Shown: positions 9,024-17,363, counted from the stretch's first letter. The stretch: DNA of 64,000 nt from Arcicella aquatica (GCF_034928825.1 NZ_JAYFUL010000022.1:1-64000), one strand, 5' to 3'. Made by a program: numbers and translations. The notes: generated by a model not told the origin, from the letters alone.

Positions 9024-9462
9024 TAGCTGTAAGCTTTGAGCATTGAGCTGTGAGCTTTTTTTAGGCTAAAAAATAAATCTCATTGCTCATATTAGCTGTC
9101 AGCTATGAGCTGTGAGCTGTGAGCTTTTTTTAGGCTAAAAATAAATCTCATTGCTCATATTAGCTGTCAGTTATGAGCAGTGAGCTATGAGCTTTTTTAG
9201 GCTAAAAAATAAATCTCATTGCTCATATTAGCTGTCAGCTATGAGCATTGAGCTGTGAGCTTTTTTTTAGGCTAAAAAATTAAATCTCATAGCTCATATT
9301 AGCTGTAGGCTATGAGCTTTTTTTAGGCTAAAAAATTAAATCTCATTGCTCATATTAGCTGTCAGCTATGAGCTTTTTTAGGCTAAAAAATTAAATCTCA
9401 TAGCTCATTGCTCACAGCTCATAGCTCACTACTCATAGCTCATAGCTCACTAATCACAGCTT
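9024..9462. repeat. six-unit hairpin array built from 7-bp repeats
   Basis: Six tandem units of about 55-70 bp fill the gap between the M42 gene and the AraC gene. Each unit has AGCTNTG heptads (four in each of the first four units, two in each of the last two), then a constant core containing the palindrome TTTTTAGGCTAAAAA, then reverse-complement words such as CTCATTGCTCAT. Every unit can therefore fold on itself. After the sixth core come eight or nine heptads in the reverse-complement sense (AGCTCAT, AGCTCAC, TGCTCAC), ending five or so bases before the AraC ATG. The tail could pair with the heptads of any unit. The cores differ slightly (A-run and T-run lengths; ATAAAT versus TTAAAT), so this is old or slowly diverging, not a recent exact duplication. 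It is not a CRISPR array. Confidence 0.95.
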
Positions 9463-9468
9463 AACAAT

Positions 9469-10488
9469 ATGTCCAACACACTTTCTGTTTCTTCTTTTAA
9501 CCTAATTCTCTATTCAGCCCAACAAAGAGGTGCTGAATATAATGTGCTGTGCGAAAAAGTAGGATTGACAGCCGATATGCTTCAAGACCCTGACGCTCGT
9601 TTACCTATCAGAAAAGTGCAAGAATTATGGAAAGAAGCCGTGGAAATGACGGGTGATGAACATTTAGCATTGCATATTGGGGAATCAATCAATACTGTTG
9701 CCGTAGGGATTTTAGCTTACGTAATGATGCACTGCCCTACTCTAGGCAAAGCCTTAGAAAAACTTTGCCAATATCAAGACATCGTTTGTGATGGTTCAAA
9801 AACTGAGTTTTATATAAAAGACGATTTGGCTTATGTAACTTTAACACAGTTAAGCGAGGATATGCTTTATCCGCAATATGCTTTTGAATCTGAATTATCT
9901 ATTTATAATGAAGCCGTAAAAGGTATGCTTGGTAGAGCATTACCCCTTCATGCAGTGCATTTTAATTATCCTGCTTATTCACCACATTTAAGTGAGTACC
10001 AACGCATTTTTAAGACTGAGCAGGTACTCTTTGAAAGTGATATTACAGGAATCGTTTTTGATAAAAAGTACTTAGACTATCCTATTCTGAATGCCAATCC
10101 AAATCTTTTCCCCTTGTTTGATAAACACGCACAAAGTATTCTGAGTAGCCTTAAACAAGATAATTCTATCAAAGAAAAGGTTAAGAAAGAGATTTTGGAC
10201 GGACTAAAAGGGGAAGAGCCATCGTTATTTAATATTTCTAGGAATCTGGGCATTGGGTTACGTTCACTACAAATGAAACTCAAAGAAGAAGGAGTCACTT
10301 TTCAGCAACTCCTTGATGACATTCGTAAGAACTTGGCTGTTCAACATCTACAAGAAACACATTTAAGCACGACAGACATTGCTTATTTACTAGGATATTC
10401 TGAACCAAGTGTGTTCTTTCGTTCCTTCAAAAAGTGGACAGGATATACTCCAAACGTGTATCGCAAAAACCCTAAAATGGTAGCGTGA
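9469..10488 (+). CDS. AraC-family transcriptional regulator (Arabinose_bd type)
   Basis: A 339-residue regulator. Residues about 20-200 match the Arabinose_bd-like sensing domain found in OruR/ArgR-type AraC proteins (ARLPIRKVQELWKEAVEMTGDEHLALHIGE). The C-terminal 100 residues form the two-helix-turn-helix AraC domain (SRNLGIGLRSLQMKLKEEG and TDIAYLLGYSEPSVFFRSFKKWTG). The ligand is unknown. Its start codon comes directly after the heptad array, so any promoter must lie within or before that array, and hairpin formation there could influence expression (inference). Two convergent genes downstream, DUF4260 and an epimerase-like protein, are possible targets by proximity only. Confidence 0.93.
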   Translation: MSNTLSVSSFNLILYSAQQRGAEYNVLCEKVGLTADMLQDPDARLPIRKVQELWKEAVEMTGDEHLALHIGESINTVAVGILAYVMMHCPTLGKALEKLCQYQDIVCDGSKTEFYIKDDLAYVTLTQLSEDMLYPQYAFESELSIYNEAVKGMLGRALPLHAVHFNYPAYSPHLSEYQRIFKTEQVLFESDITGIVFDKKYLDYPILNANPNLFPLFDKHAQSILSSLKQDNSIKEKVKKEILDGLKGEEPSLFNISRNLGIGLRSLQMKLKEEGVTFQQLLDDIRKNLAVQHLQETHLSTTDIAYLLGYSEPSVFFRSFKKWTGYTPNVYRKNPKMVA

Positions 10489-10651
10489 GTAATTGAGTGA
10501 GTGAGTGAGTTAGTGATTTCATTTAAAACCGTGGCGGTAAACCGCTCACAAACCTATTCTATTACTTTTGACTCATTCCTTGGAGTTTTAGTAAGTGTTC
10601 CCTCTTTAAAAGCTCATTACTCATCACTCATAGCTCACTGCTAACAGCTAC
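10486..10651. repeat. convergent heptad/tetramer repeats forming a long hairpin
   Basis: The left arm starts at the AraC stop: TGA is followed by GTAATTGAGTGAGTGAGTG, a GAGT-rich tract, up to 10515. The right arm (10611-10650) is AGCTCATTACTCATCACTC and onward, ending at the TAG of the minus-strand DUF4260 gene. The arms are imperfect reverse complements. A small hairpin GCGGTAAACCGC lies between them. The structure sits between convergent genes, where a two-way terminator would be expected. Confidence 0.7.
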
Positions 10652-10998
10652 TTCCCTATCTTTCCCAAATGCGTATTCCCAAAACTATCTTCATATTTTA
10701 AGCCATAGCCCATCATTCTATCAAAGGCTGAGTGTGCAAATAGAATTGTTCCCACTAATAAAATGATTTGGTTTTGTAGATAGAAACCTAGCACTAACAT
10801 ACTAATGCCTAAGGCTTTATGATGAACAAAATTATATAGCCAAGCACCCACTTTAGTATTAACTAAATAACCTAACATCCCTAAATCTGGTGTAAGTAGC
10901 AATGCTGGAAAGTACCACCAAGCAAACTCCAATCGACTGAAAATTAGTATTCCCAACACAAATTCAGCCATTTCTTCAAGTCTTAATATCGTTTTCAT
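10648..10998 (-). CDS. DUF4260 family membrane protein
   Basis: A 116-residue protein with three or four hydrophobic helices (residues about 10-35, 38-55, 63-90), recognised as DUF4260 from ARWYFPALLLTPDLGMLGYL-like sequence (here WWYFPALLLTPDLGMLGY) and the closing DRMMGYGLKY. The family has no assigned function. It lies 88 bp downstream of the epimerase-like gene on the same strand and is probably co-transcribed. Its last codons GGGAAGTAG run into heptad repeats, exactly as the neighbouring gene's do. Confidence 0.88.
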   Translation of the reverse strand: MKTILRLEEMAEFVLGILIFSRLEFAWWYFPALLLTPDLGMLGYLVNTKVGAWLYNFVHHKALGISMLVLGFYLQNQIILLVGTILFAHSAFDRMMGYGLKYEDSFGNTHLGKIGK

Positions 10999-11086
10999 AA
11001 TGTTTTATGTATTTAATATCTGTTTGTTTAAAAGGTAAAATGTTAAACTAAAAAAAATCTCACTATTCAAGGCTTTCCGCTCACAG

Positions 11087-12043
11087 CTACTTCCCAAGCT
11101 CATTCTCCTTAAACCAATCCAACGTTTCAGTAATGGCTTCTTGCAAAGGGGTTTCTTTAAAAGTTGGAAAAATACTTCTCACTTTACTGTCGTCCAGTAT
11201 TACAGTTCCCTCAAAAAGGTAAAGCATCTCTTTTACTTCTTTCATTACTGGCATAAAAATTCCTAATACTGTAAATAACCATTTGGGATAAACCGTTATC
11301 TTTTCTGGAGCATCAGCTGACCTTGAAATTTGGTTTAGAAAACCTTTCATGGTTGGATGTACTTGTCCGCCATAATTATAATTTTCATAAGGTTGCTTAA
11401 CACCTCTTTGCATCAATCTTACTATCATTTCGGCAGCATCTTTGGTGAAAACCATCTGATGTGGAATATCAACACGAACAGAATAAGGAAGAGCGTTACC
11501 ATTAATGGCATTTATAAAAATAGGCTTTATACCCGCATTCAATACATTAGGTCCCCAAAAATCTGGCAAACACACATCTAATACTTTACATTTCCCAGTA
11601 TGGGCGGCATCTTTCAACATCTTCTTTAACTCAACACGCAAAGCTCCTTTTCGGGTGCAAGGATGCTCGGGAGAATCTTCTTTAATTAATGGGGTTTTAC
11701 CATAATTGTAAACATTCCCAGGAAAAACTATCATTGCTTGATTGAGACTGGCAGCTTCAATAATCTTTGCAGTCACCACATCCATGTTGCCAAACCATTG
11801 GTCATAAGGATAATTAATCCCGTGAAAAATATACTTTTTGTCGGCGGCAACTTGTTTTAAAAGGTTCAAATCTTGTGCATCACCTTTGATAATTTCTACA
11901 TTGTCAAAGTCTTTAAAAAGATTTTTTGCCTTGGCTACATCACGAACAATGATGCTTACTGGAATATTTTTGCGAAGTAAATTTTCGGTAAAAGCATAAC
12001 CAATACTTCCTGTTGACCCTAGAACTAAGATTTCTGATTGCAT
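11087..12043 (-). CDS. NAD(P)-dependent epimerase / atypical SDR
   Basis: A 318-residue Rossmann-fold protein of the extended/atypical SDR group. The nucleotide-binding glycine motif LVLGSTGSIGYAF is at residues 6-18. VIIKGDAQDL-like sequence (EIIKGDAQDL) and FPGNVYNYG in the middle correspond to the family's acidic and Ser/Tyr-region motifs. Substrate unknown. The frame extends upstream to 12121, but the start at 12043 places the Rossmann motif at the N-terminus as usual and is preferred. It precedes DUF4260 on the same strand. The stop reads GGGAAGTAGCTGTGAGC, so the heptad word begins inside the stop codon. Confidence 0.82.
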   Translation of the reverse strand: MQSEILVLGSTGSIGYAFTENLLRKNIPVSIIVRDVAKAKNLFKDFDNVEIIKGDAQDLNLLKQVAADKKYIFHGINYPYDQWFGNMDVVTAKIIEAASLNQAMIVFPGNVYNYGKTPLIKEDSPEHPCTRKGALRVELKKMLKDAAHTGKCKVLDVCLPDFWGPNVLNAGIKPIFINAINGNALPYSVRVDIPHQMVFTKDAAEMIVRLMQRGVKQPYENYNYGGQVHPTMKGFLNQISRSADAPEKITVYPKWLFTVLGIFMPVMKEVKEMLYLFEGTVILDDSKVRSIFPTFKETPLQEAITETLDWFKENELGK

Positions 12044-12149
12044 GTTTTCTGGTTGTTTAATGATGATACAAAGTTGTCTCAATCCATCGAAATCGTCCTT
12101 GACCAATCGTGCAAATAACATGACATTTCACGAAAACCTATTAATAAAA

Positions 12150-12191
12150 TAGCGACTAACCTCATGTTTATTAACATCAGATTAGTCGCCA
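12150..12191 (-). terminator. terminator of the redoxin gene
   Basis: Stem GCGACTAA (12152-12159) / TTAGTCGC (12182-12189) extended imperfectly toward the loop, followed on the minus strand by TATTTTATT. It lies between the redoxin stop and the epimerase start. Confidence 0.75.
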
Positions 12192-12217
12192 TGTATAATA
12201 CTTAAATAAAAATAAGC

Positions 12218-13339
12218 CTAATAATATCTTCCTACCGAAGGGTTATCTACAATGATTCTCTTCATTTCCTGAGGATTAATCGTGCCTTGTTTCTGATACA
12301 CTACCTTTCCATTCGGTTCAATCAGCAAAGTATATGGCAAAGCTCCTTGCCATTTTGGGTCAATAAGTTCTATCAGTTTGTAGGCATCATCTGAATTAAA
12401 AATATAATTTTTGTTAGAAGCCTGTAGTCTTTTCAGCGTTGCCAAAGCTTTATCTTTTTTGTCTGGTTTATCTGCCGAGACAGTCACTAATTCAAAATCT
12501 CGTTGTCTAAACATTCTATTGATGGTCATAAAATCAGGCAATTCTGCCACACATGGCCCACACCAAGTAGCCCAAACGTTGATTAATCGTAATTTCCCCG
12601 AATCATTTTTCAATAAACTCTTGATACCTGCTTCATCGATTGATTCCAACGCTACGGGTTCTTTTGCCCAATCTACTTTTTCTTGCGCCGCCAATTCTCT
12701 TTTACCTCCCCATTTTATCGAGCATCCAAAGGTTTTGGTTCTACTCACCGTTACGGGCTTGTCTGCCAATAATTCATCAAGGGCTTTTCTGGTATCGTGA
12801 TTTTTAGGCATACCCGTTGGCTTTTCAACATCATCAATTCTGCCTGAGTACCTTAATATTCTTTTTTGATCAAAAATAAAGGCATGAGGCGTAGCCACAG
12901 GGCCATATTTTTTAGAAGCTACTTCTGTATCACCATCATACAAATACGGAAAATTGAAATAGTGTTCTTTAGCCCTGATTTTCATATCATTGTAGCTATC
13001 GCCCAAATCAGTATAACCCATTTCATCCAAACGCACACTTACGGGGTCGTTTGGTGAAATAGCAATTACTTGCACTCCTTTGGCTTGATAATCGGTCACA
13101 AGTTTTTTGATGCGCTCTTCATAAGATTGTGCCGTCGGACAGTGATTACAGGTAAATACCACTACTAAAAGTTTGGCTTTGGCAAAAGAATTGAGTGTAT
13201 ACATTTTGCCATCAGTTCCTTTTAAATTAAAATTAGGAGCAGCAGCGCCAATTGCTAAAGTAGGATGTTCTTCGATATTTTTGAAGCCCAATAATGCTAT
13301 GCAAATCGTTAATAATGAGAGGGAAAGTATTCTTTTCAT
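12218..13339 (-). CDS. exported protein with two thioredoxin-fold domains (redoxin + TlpA-like)
   Basis: A 373-residue protein with a signal peptide (MKRILSLSLLTICIALLG) and two thioredoxin-like domains. The first, about residues 30-190, resembles AhpC/TSA redoxins but has CNHCPTAQSYE in place of a CxxC (Cys-Asn-His-Cys). The second, about residues 235-373, is TlpA/ResA-like with the redox motif WATWCGPC. Probable role: periplasmic thiol-disulfide chemistry. The frame runs upstream to 13429, but a good promoter for the divergent omega-amidase gene occupies 13416-13447 and the signal peptide begins at 13339, so the shorter start is chosen. Confidence 0.87.
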   Translation of the reverse strand: MKRILSLSLLTICIALLGFKNIEEHPTLAIGAAAPNFNLKGTDGKMYTLNSFAKAKLLVVVFTCNHCPTAQSYEERIKKLVTDYQAKGVQVIAISPNDPVSVRLDEMGYTDLGDSYNDMKIRAKEHYFNFPYLYDGDTEVASKKYGPVATPHAFIFDQKRILRYSGRIDDVEKPTGMPKNHDTRKALDELLADKPVTVSRTKTFGCSIKWGGKRELAAQEKVDWAKEPVALESIDEAGIKSLLKNDSGKLRLINVWATWCGPCVAELPDFMTINRMFRQRDFELVTVSADKPDKKDKALATLKRLQASNKNYIFNSDDAYKLIELIDPKWQGALPYTLLIEPNGKVVYQKQGTINPQEMKRIIVDNPSVGRYY

Positions 13340-13415
13340 AGTTTTTATCAATTGTTTTTTTCTATACAAAAGAAAACACTTTTTCGGACTAATGTATCTT
13401 GCTTTGGTTGCTTTA

Positions 13416-13447
13416 TTTGATTGAGCCATAGAAAATCACTATTTTTG
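13416..13447 (+). promoter_or_regulatory. promoter of the omega-amidase/SGNH operon
   Basis: TTTG (13416-13419), 20 bp spacer, TATTTTTG (13440-13447), 40 bp before the ATG at 13488. Matches TTG-N17-23-TANNTTTG. Confidence 0.65.
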
Positions 13448-13487
13448 ATAATAGTCACCCACTATTTCCATTTATAAAGATATATTT

Positions 13488-14270
13488 ATGCAAGACCTTT
13501 CAGTAACCCTTATTCAAACGAATTTGTATTGGGAAAACACCACTGCTAATTTGGCGATGTTGGAAGAAAAAATTGCGTTGATTGATACGCCTACTGACCT
13601 TATTATTTTGCCAGAAATGTTTAATTCTGGCTTTACGATGAATGTGAAAGAGGTTGGGCAGCCCATGAATTTTTTCGTGCAAAAATGGATGAAACAACAA
13701 GCAGCACAAAGCAATGCCGTAGTCACGGGTAGTTTTATTGTAAAAGATGGTAATCAGTTTTTCAATAGATTACTTTGGATGCGACCAGATGGTAGTTTTG
13801 AGCAATATGACAAACGTCATTTGTTCAGAATGGGGGGCGAACATCATTATTTTACTGGTGGTACAAAAAAGCTGATTGTGGAATTGAAAGGCTGGAAAAT
13901 CTGTCCGCTTATTTGTTATGATTTACGGTTCCCTGTATGGTCTAGGAATGTAAATCAAGCATATGACTTATTAATCTATGTAGCCAATTGGCCAGCAGTT
14001 CGTTCAAAAGTGTGGGATACCCTCCTACAAGCCCGTGCTATTGAAAACCAAGCTTATGTAGTAGGGCTAAACCGTGTAGGCAAAGACGGGATGGAATTAA
14101 TCTATTCTGGTAATTCGGCAGTGATTGACTTCAAAGGCAACCAGCTTTTTTATGAAGAAAATATTGAAATTGTAACTACACAGGTACTTCATAAAAAGAG
14201 TTTAGCTGAATTCAGAGAGCAATTCCCTGCTTATTTAGATGCGGATAGTTTTGACATTAAAACCAATTGA
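13488..14270 (+). CDS. omega-amidase, nitrilase superfamily (YafV-like)
   Basis: A 260-residue carbon-nitrogen hydrolase of the length usual for YafV/NIT2-type omega-amidases, which hydrolyse alpha-ketoglutaramate and similar omega-amides. The Glu-Lys-Cys triad is visible in LPEMFNSGF, YDKRHLFRMGGE and LICYDLRFPV. The WPAVRSKVWDTLLQARAIEN segment is characteristic of the YafV branch. The stop is three bases before the ATG of the SGNH hydrolase, so the two genes form an operon. Substrate is inferred from the family. Confidence 0.9.
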   Translation: MQDLSVTLIQTNLYWENTTANLAMLEEKIALIDTPTDLIILPEMFNSGFTMNVKEVGQPMNFFVQKWMKQQAAQSNAVVTGSFIVKDGNQFFNRLLWMRPDGSFEQYDKRHLFRMGGEHHYFTGGTKKLIVELKGWKICPLICYDLRFPVWSRNVNQAYDLLIYVANWPAVRSKVWDTLLQARAIENQAYVVGLNRVGKDGMELIYSGNSAVIDFKGNQLFYEENIEIVTTQVLHKKSLAEFREQFPAYLDADSFDIKTN

Positions 14271-14272
14271 TT

Positions 14273-14911
14273 ATGCAGAAAAAATTACTAACTTTTTCAT
14301 TGTTGTTAAATTTCTTATTTATCATTACGGGTGGCATCTTGGCATACCAATTTAGGCTAAAACTCTATCGATATTTATTCCCCGTGAAATCAAAAAATAT
14401 TTTATTAATTGGTGATTCTTTGATTGCACAAGAAAACTGGTCGTTGCTCTTAGGTAGAAATGACGTTTACAGCATAGCTTATGGTGGGGCAATCACTTTG
14501 CATATTTTAAAAAACTTAACATTGCAAGTACCCCAAATTAAACCAAAAATTTGTGTGATTGAAGGTGGTATAAATGATTTGCTAGCTGGCGTACCCGAAC
14601 AACGAATTTTTGAGAACTACCAAAAAATGATTAAAATCCTTCAAGAACAGCAAATTAAAATAGTTGTTCAAGCGGTAGTTTATACGTCGATGTCTGATAT
14701 TAACAAAGAAATCACACTGCTGAATAATAAATTAACGAGGTTTTGCCAAGAAAATCAATTAGTATTTGTAGATGCTAATTCGTATTTAGCTGAAAACAAC
14801 CAACTAAAAACACAATATTCATTAGATGGCATTCATTTACAATACGACGCTTACCCTATTTGGGCAAAAGAATTAGCAGGGGCATTGGAAACTCTAGAAG
14901 ACAAACCATAA
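14273..14911 (+). CDS. membrane-anchored SGNH/GDSL hydrolase
   Basis: A 212-residue esterase-type protein. An N-terminal hydrophobic segment (LLTFSLLLNFLFIITGGILAY) acts as signal anchor or signal peptide. Block I is LIGDSLIAQ with the nucleophile Ser, block III GGINDLL, and block V DGIHLQYDAY with Asp and His. It most likely removes acyl or acetyl groups from an envelope substrate. The predicted frame begins at a TTG at 14267; the ATG at 14273 is preferred. Its operon partner is the upstream omega-amidase. The stop is followed within two bases by a large palindromic repeat. Confidence 0.87.
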   Translation: MQKKLLTFSLLLNFLFIITGGILAYQFRLKLYRYLFPVKSKNILLIGDSLIAQENWSLLLGRNDVYSIAYGGAITLHILKNLTLQVPQIKPKICVIEGGINDLLAGVPEQRIFENYQKMIKILQEQQIKIVVQAVVYTSMSDINKEITLLNNKLTRFCQENQLVFVDANSYLAENNQLKTQYSLDGIHLQYDAYPIWAKELAGALETLEDKP

Positions 14912-14912
14912 A

Positions 14913-15104
14913 AAAAAGAGGCTGTCCAAAAAGTTTTTACGACCAAATATTATTCTGCGAAAGACCTCATCCCCAACCCCTTCTCCTTCAGAGAAGGGGC
15001 TTTTTGAGCTCAAAAGCTCCCCTCTCTGAAGGAGAGGGGTTGGGGGTGAGGTTTCAAACCAAAGAATATTTGGTAATGGTTTTCTTTTTGGACAGCCTCT
15101 TTTT
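14913..15104. repeat. 192-bp nested palindromic element
   Basis: Outer arms are an exact 21-bp inverted repeat around AGAGGCTGTCC (14913-14933 and 15084-15104). Nested inside is a second pair, ACCAAATATT / AATATTTGGT. Innermost is a G/C-rich pair (14965-15051) reading CCTCATCCCCAACCCC ... GGGGTTGGGGGTGAGG. The GC content is far above its surroundings. A related shorter hairpin occurs at 21682-21726. It lies between convergent genes, so it may serve as terminator; the nested structure suggests a non-autonomous mobile repeat. Confidence 0.85.
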
Positions 15105-15126
15105 ACTTCTACTATATAAAGAAATA

Positions 15127-16614
15127 TTAAAGTATCATTAGTACGCGTGTACCGTCAACATCAATACCTTCAAGTCTAACTTTACCTTTGCGATTAGCTA
15201 AAACATCTGCTACTTCTTTTGCATCTGTAACAGCTTTGTCATCAATTTTAGTGATAATAAAGCCTTTATCTAATCCTTGATAACCTAATCTACCTTCTGG
15301 ATCAACGTCTGTGATTTTTGCACCGCCACTCACTTTGAATTTAGTCTTTTCGCTATCAGTTAAGTTTGCAAGCTTAGCACCTAGAAAATCGCTTTTTACA
15401 ATGTTTCCAGCAATTTCACCTTTCACAATGTTTGTATTACCATCTTTGTTTTTCAATACAACATTGAAATCTTTAAGGTCTCCATCACGGTTTACAGTAA
15501 CTACTACAGTTTCTCCTGGGCGTTTGCGACCTACCAATTCCATCAATTTAGACATTGATTTGGTTTCGATACCGTCTATTTTTACAATTACATCGTTTAC
15601 TTTTAATCCAGCAGCTTGTGCAGAACTTCCGCCTGCTGTTGGGAAACCACCAACATACACACCATCGCCTACTTTCAAATCTTTTTCCTCAACCAATTTG
15701 GCATTCACTTCAGTAATGTTGATACCTAAGTAACCACGTTGCACATTGCCATATTTAATCAAATCAGCCGCTACTTTTTTAACAATCCCTACTGGTACTG
15801 CAAAAGAATATCCTGCAAATTGACCTGTACGGCTATAAATAGCAGTGTTGATACCAATCAGCTCACCTTTTAAGTTTACCAAAGCACCACCAGAGTTACC
15901 CGGATTTACGGCTGCATCTGTTTGAATAAATGATTCTAATGGATTAACATCTCCGCCACGGTCGATAATGTTTTGGCGTCCTTTTGCTGAAACAATACCC
16001 GCTGTAACGGTCGACTCTAAATTGAACGGATTACCTACAGCCAATACCCACTCTCCTACTCTGATAGCATCTGAATCACCAAAAGTCAAGAATGGTAAAT
16101 TAGTGCTTTTCACTTGAATTACCGCAATATCCGTAGCGGGGTCAGTACTAATAACTTTTGCTTTTAACTCGCGTTTATCATTCAAAATTACCGATACTTC
16201 GTCTGCATCTTGTACTACGTGGTTGTTAGTAACAATATAACCGTCTGAACTAATAATTACCCCCGATCCTGACGCTTCTTGAGGTTCTGCTTGCTGACGA
16301 CGACCGCCTCCGCCAAAGCCTCCGAAGAATTCTTCAAACGGGTCCATCATTTGACGGCTAACGTTACGTGTCATTTTCGTTTTAATGTGTACTACCGCAG
16401 GTGTTGCTTTTTCAGCAGCATAAGTAAATTCACCCGGAGCCCCCGCTGGAACAGCTCCAGCATTTGAAACCATTCGTGTGAAAGCAGAAGGCGTATTGGT
16501 AAATAAGGCGTCTGATGATGATTTTTCTAAAAAAAGCTTATAGGCTCCAAGCGTAGTAGCACTACTCAATACTCCGGCTATAGCTAGGTTTTTTACATTA
16601 CTTTTAATTTCCAT
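15127..16614 (-). CDS. htrA: periplasmic serine protease, Do/DegP family
   Basis: A 495-residue HtrA protease. A hydrophobic N-terminal segment (LAIAGVLSSATTLGAY) exports or anchors it. The chymotrypsin-like domain shows the triad: His in IVTNNHVV, Asp in ATDIAVIQV, Ser in NPGNSGGALV. Two PDZ domains follow (GYLGINITEVN region and the C-terminal LGAKLANLTDSEK region). It degrades misfolded envelope proteins. Start chosen at 16614 (MEIKSNVKN), because the longer frame adds 13 residues without support. The gene stands alone; hsp20, another stress gene, lies 300 bp upstream on the same strand behind its own terminator. Confidence 0.95.
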   Translation of the reverse strand: MEIKSNVKNLAIAGVLSSATTLGAYKLFLEKSSSDALFTNTPSAFTRMVSNAGAVPAGAPGEFTYAAEKATPAVVHIKTKMTRNVSRQMMDPFEEFFGGFGGGGRRQQAEPQEASGSGVIISSDGYIVTNNHVVQDADEVSVILNDKRELKAKVISTDPATDIAVIQVKSTNLPFLTFGDSDAIRVGEWVLAVGNPFNLESTVTAGIVSAKGRQNIIDRGGDVNPLESFIQTDAAVNPGNSGGALVNLKGELIGINTAIYSRTGQFAGYSFAVPVGIVKKVAADLIKYGNVQRGYLGINITEVNAKLVEEKDLKVGDGVYVGGFPTAGGSSAQAAGLKVNDVIVKIDGIETKSMSKLMELVGRKRPGETVVVTVNRDGDLKDFNVVLKNKDGNTNIVKGEIAGNIVKSDFLGAKLANLTDSEKTKFKVSGGAKITDVDPEGRLGYQGLDKGFIITKIDDKAVTDAKEVADVLANRKGKVRLEGIDVDGTRVLMIL

Positions 16615-16823
16615 GGTTTGTGATATTTTGTTAAATTTTACAAAACAATACAAGAATGAATAAATTTTTAATCTTTAATTCACATCTGCTAATTTAACGC
16701 TAAAACTTTTTTTAAGGTGCATTCTTTTAAAGCTTTTTAACATATTTTAAGAAAAATACTTATCCGTAAGTAATCAGCGTTGACCGATGAGTTTTTGCCG
16801 AACAATAATATAACATTTTGAGC

Positions 16824-16870
16824 AAAAAGATTCCTTCTCTAACATTTTTTCTCAGAGAAGGAATCAAAAA
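16824..16870 (-). terminator. terminator of hsp20
   Basis: Perfect 12-bp stem GATTCCTTCTCT / AGAGAAGGAATC (16829-16840, 16854-16865) with T-rich loop and flanking A/T runs. Confidence 0.85.
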
Positions 16871-16916
16871 AATAATCATGAAGCGAATGGCTAAAATCTT
16901 AGCGCAAGCTAGTCTA

Positions 16917-17363
16917 TTAAGCTACCGCAATTTCTTTAACCGCAGGTTTTACTTCTTCTTTTTTAGGAAGTGAAATATTCAATATTCCGTCTGCATAAGT
17001 AGCTTCTATTTTTTCTCCGTCTACCGACTTAGGCAAATTGAATGTTCTTTGGAACGAAGTGTAATTAAATTCTTGGCGAGTGTATTGCTCAGTTTTTTCT
17101 TCATTTGATTGCTCTTTCTTAGTTGAGATAGTCAAACGATTTTCGTGAAGACTTAATTTAAAATCTTCTTTTTTCAAACCCGGAGCAGCTACTTCAATAT
17201 GAAATACGCCTTCTGCTTCTTTAACATTGACAGCAGGAATGTTATTATAAGCTAAACTATGTTGATGTTTTGAAGGATACATGGTGTCTATGTTTTTTAA
17301 AATGTTATTGAAATCTTCATTAAAAAATTGGAATGCTGGGTTATTGAATCTAACAAGTTTCAT
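16917..17363 (-). CDS. small heat-shock protein, Hsp20 family
   Basis: A 148-residue alpha-crystallin-type holdase. The alpha-crystallin domain covers about residues 42-140, with HIEVAAPGLKKEDFKLSL, ENRLTISTKK and the closing ADGILNISLPKKEE. It binds unfolding proteins without ATP. Length is typical for bacterial Hsp20. It is monocistronic with a strong terminator. No CIRCE-type inverted repeat was seen in the upstream 150 bp, so I cannot name its regulator. Confidence 0.95.
   Translation of the reverse strand: MKLVRFNNPAFQFFNEDFNNILKNIDTMYPSKHQHSLAYNNIPAVNVKEAEGVFHIEVAAPGLKKEDFKLSLHENRLTISTKKEQSNEEKTEQYTRQEFNYTSFQRTFNLPKSVDGEKIEATYADGILNISLPKKEEVKPAVKEIAVA

Noticed and set aside
9024..9462. 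CRISPR array
   Set aside because: Units contain internal heptads and palindromes and lack unique spacers; there are no cas genes.
14860..15141. 93-residue open frame after the SGNH hydrolase gene
   Set aside because: It translates the nested palindromic repeat and overlaps the hydrolase end in another frame.
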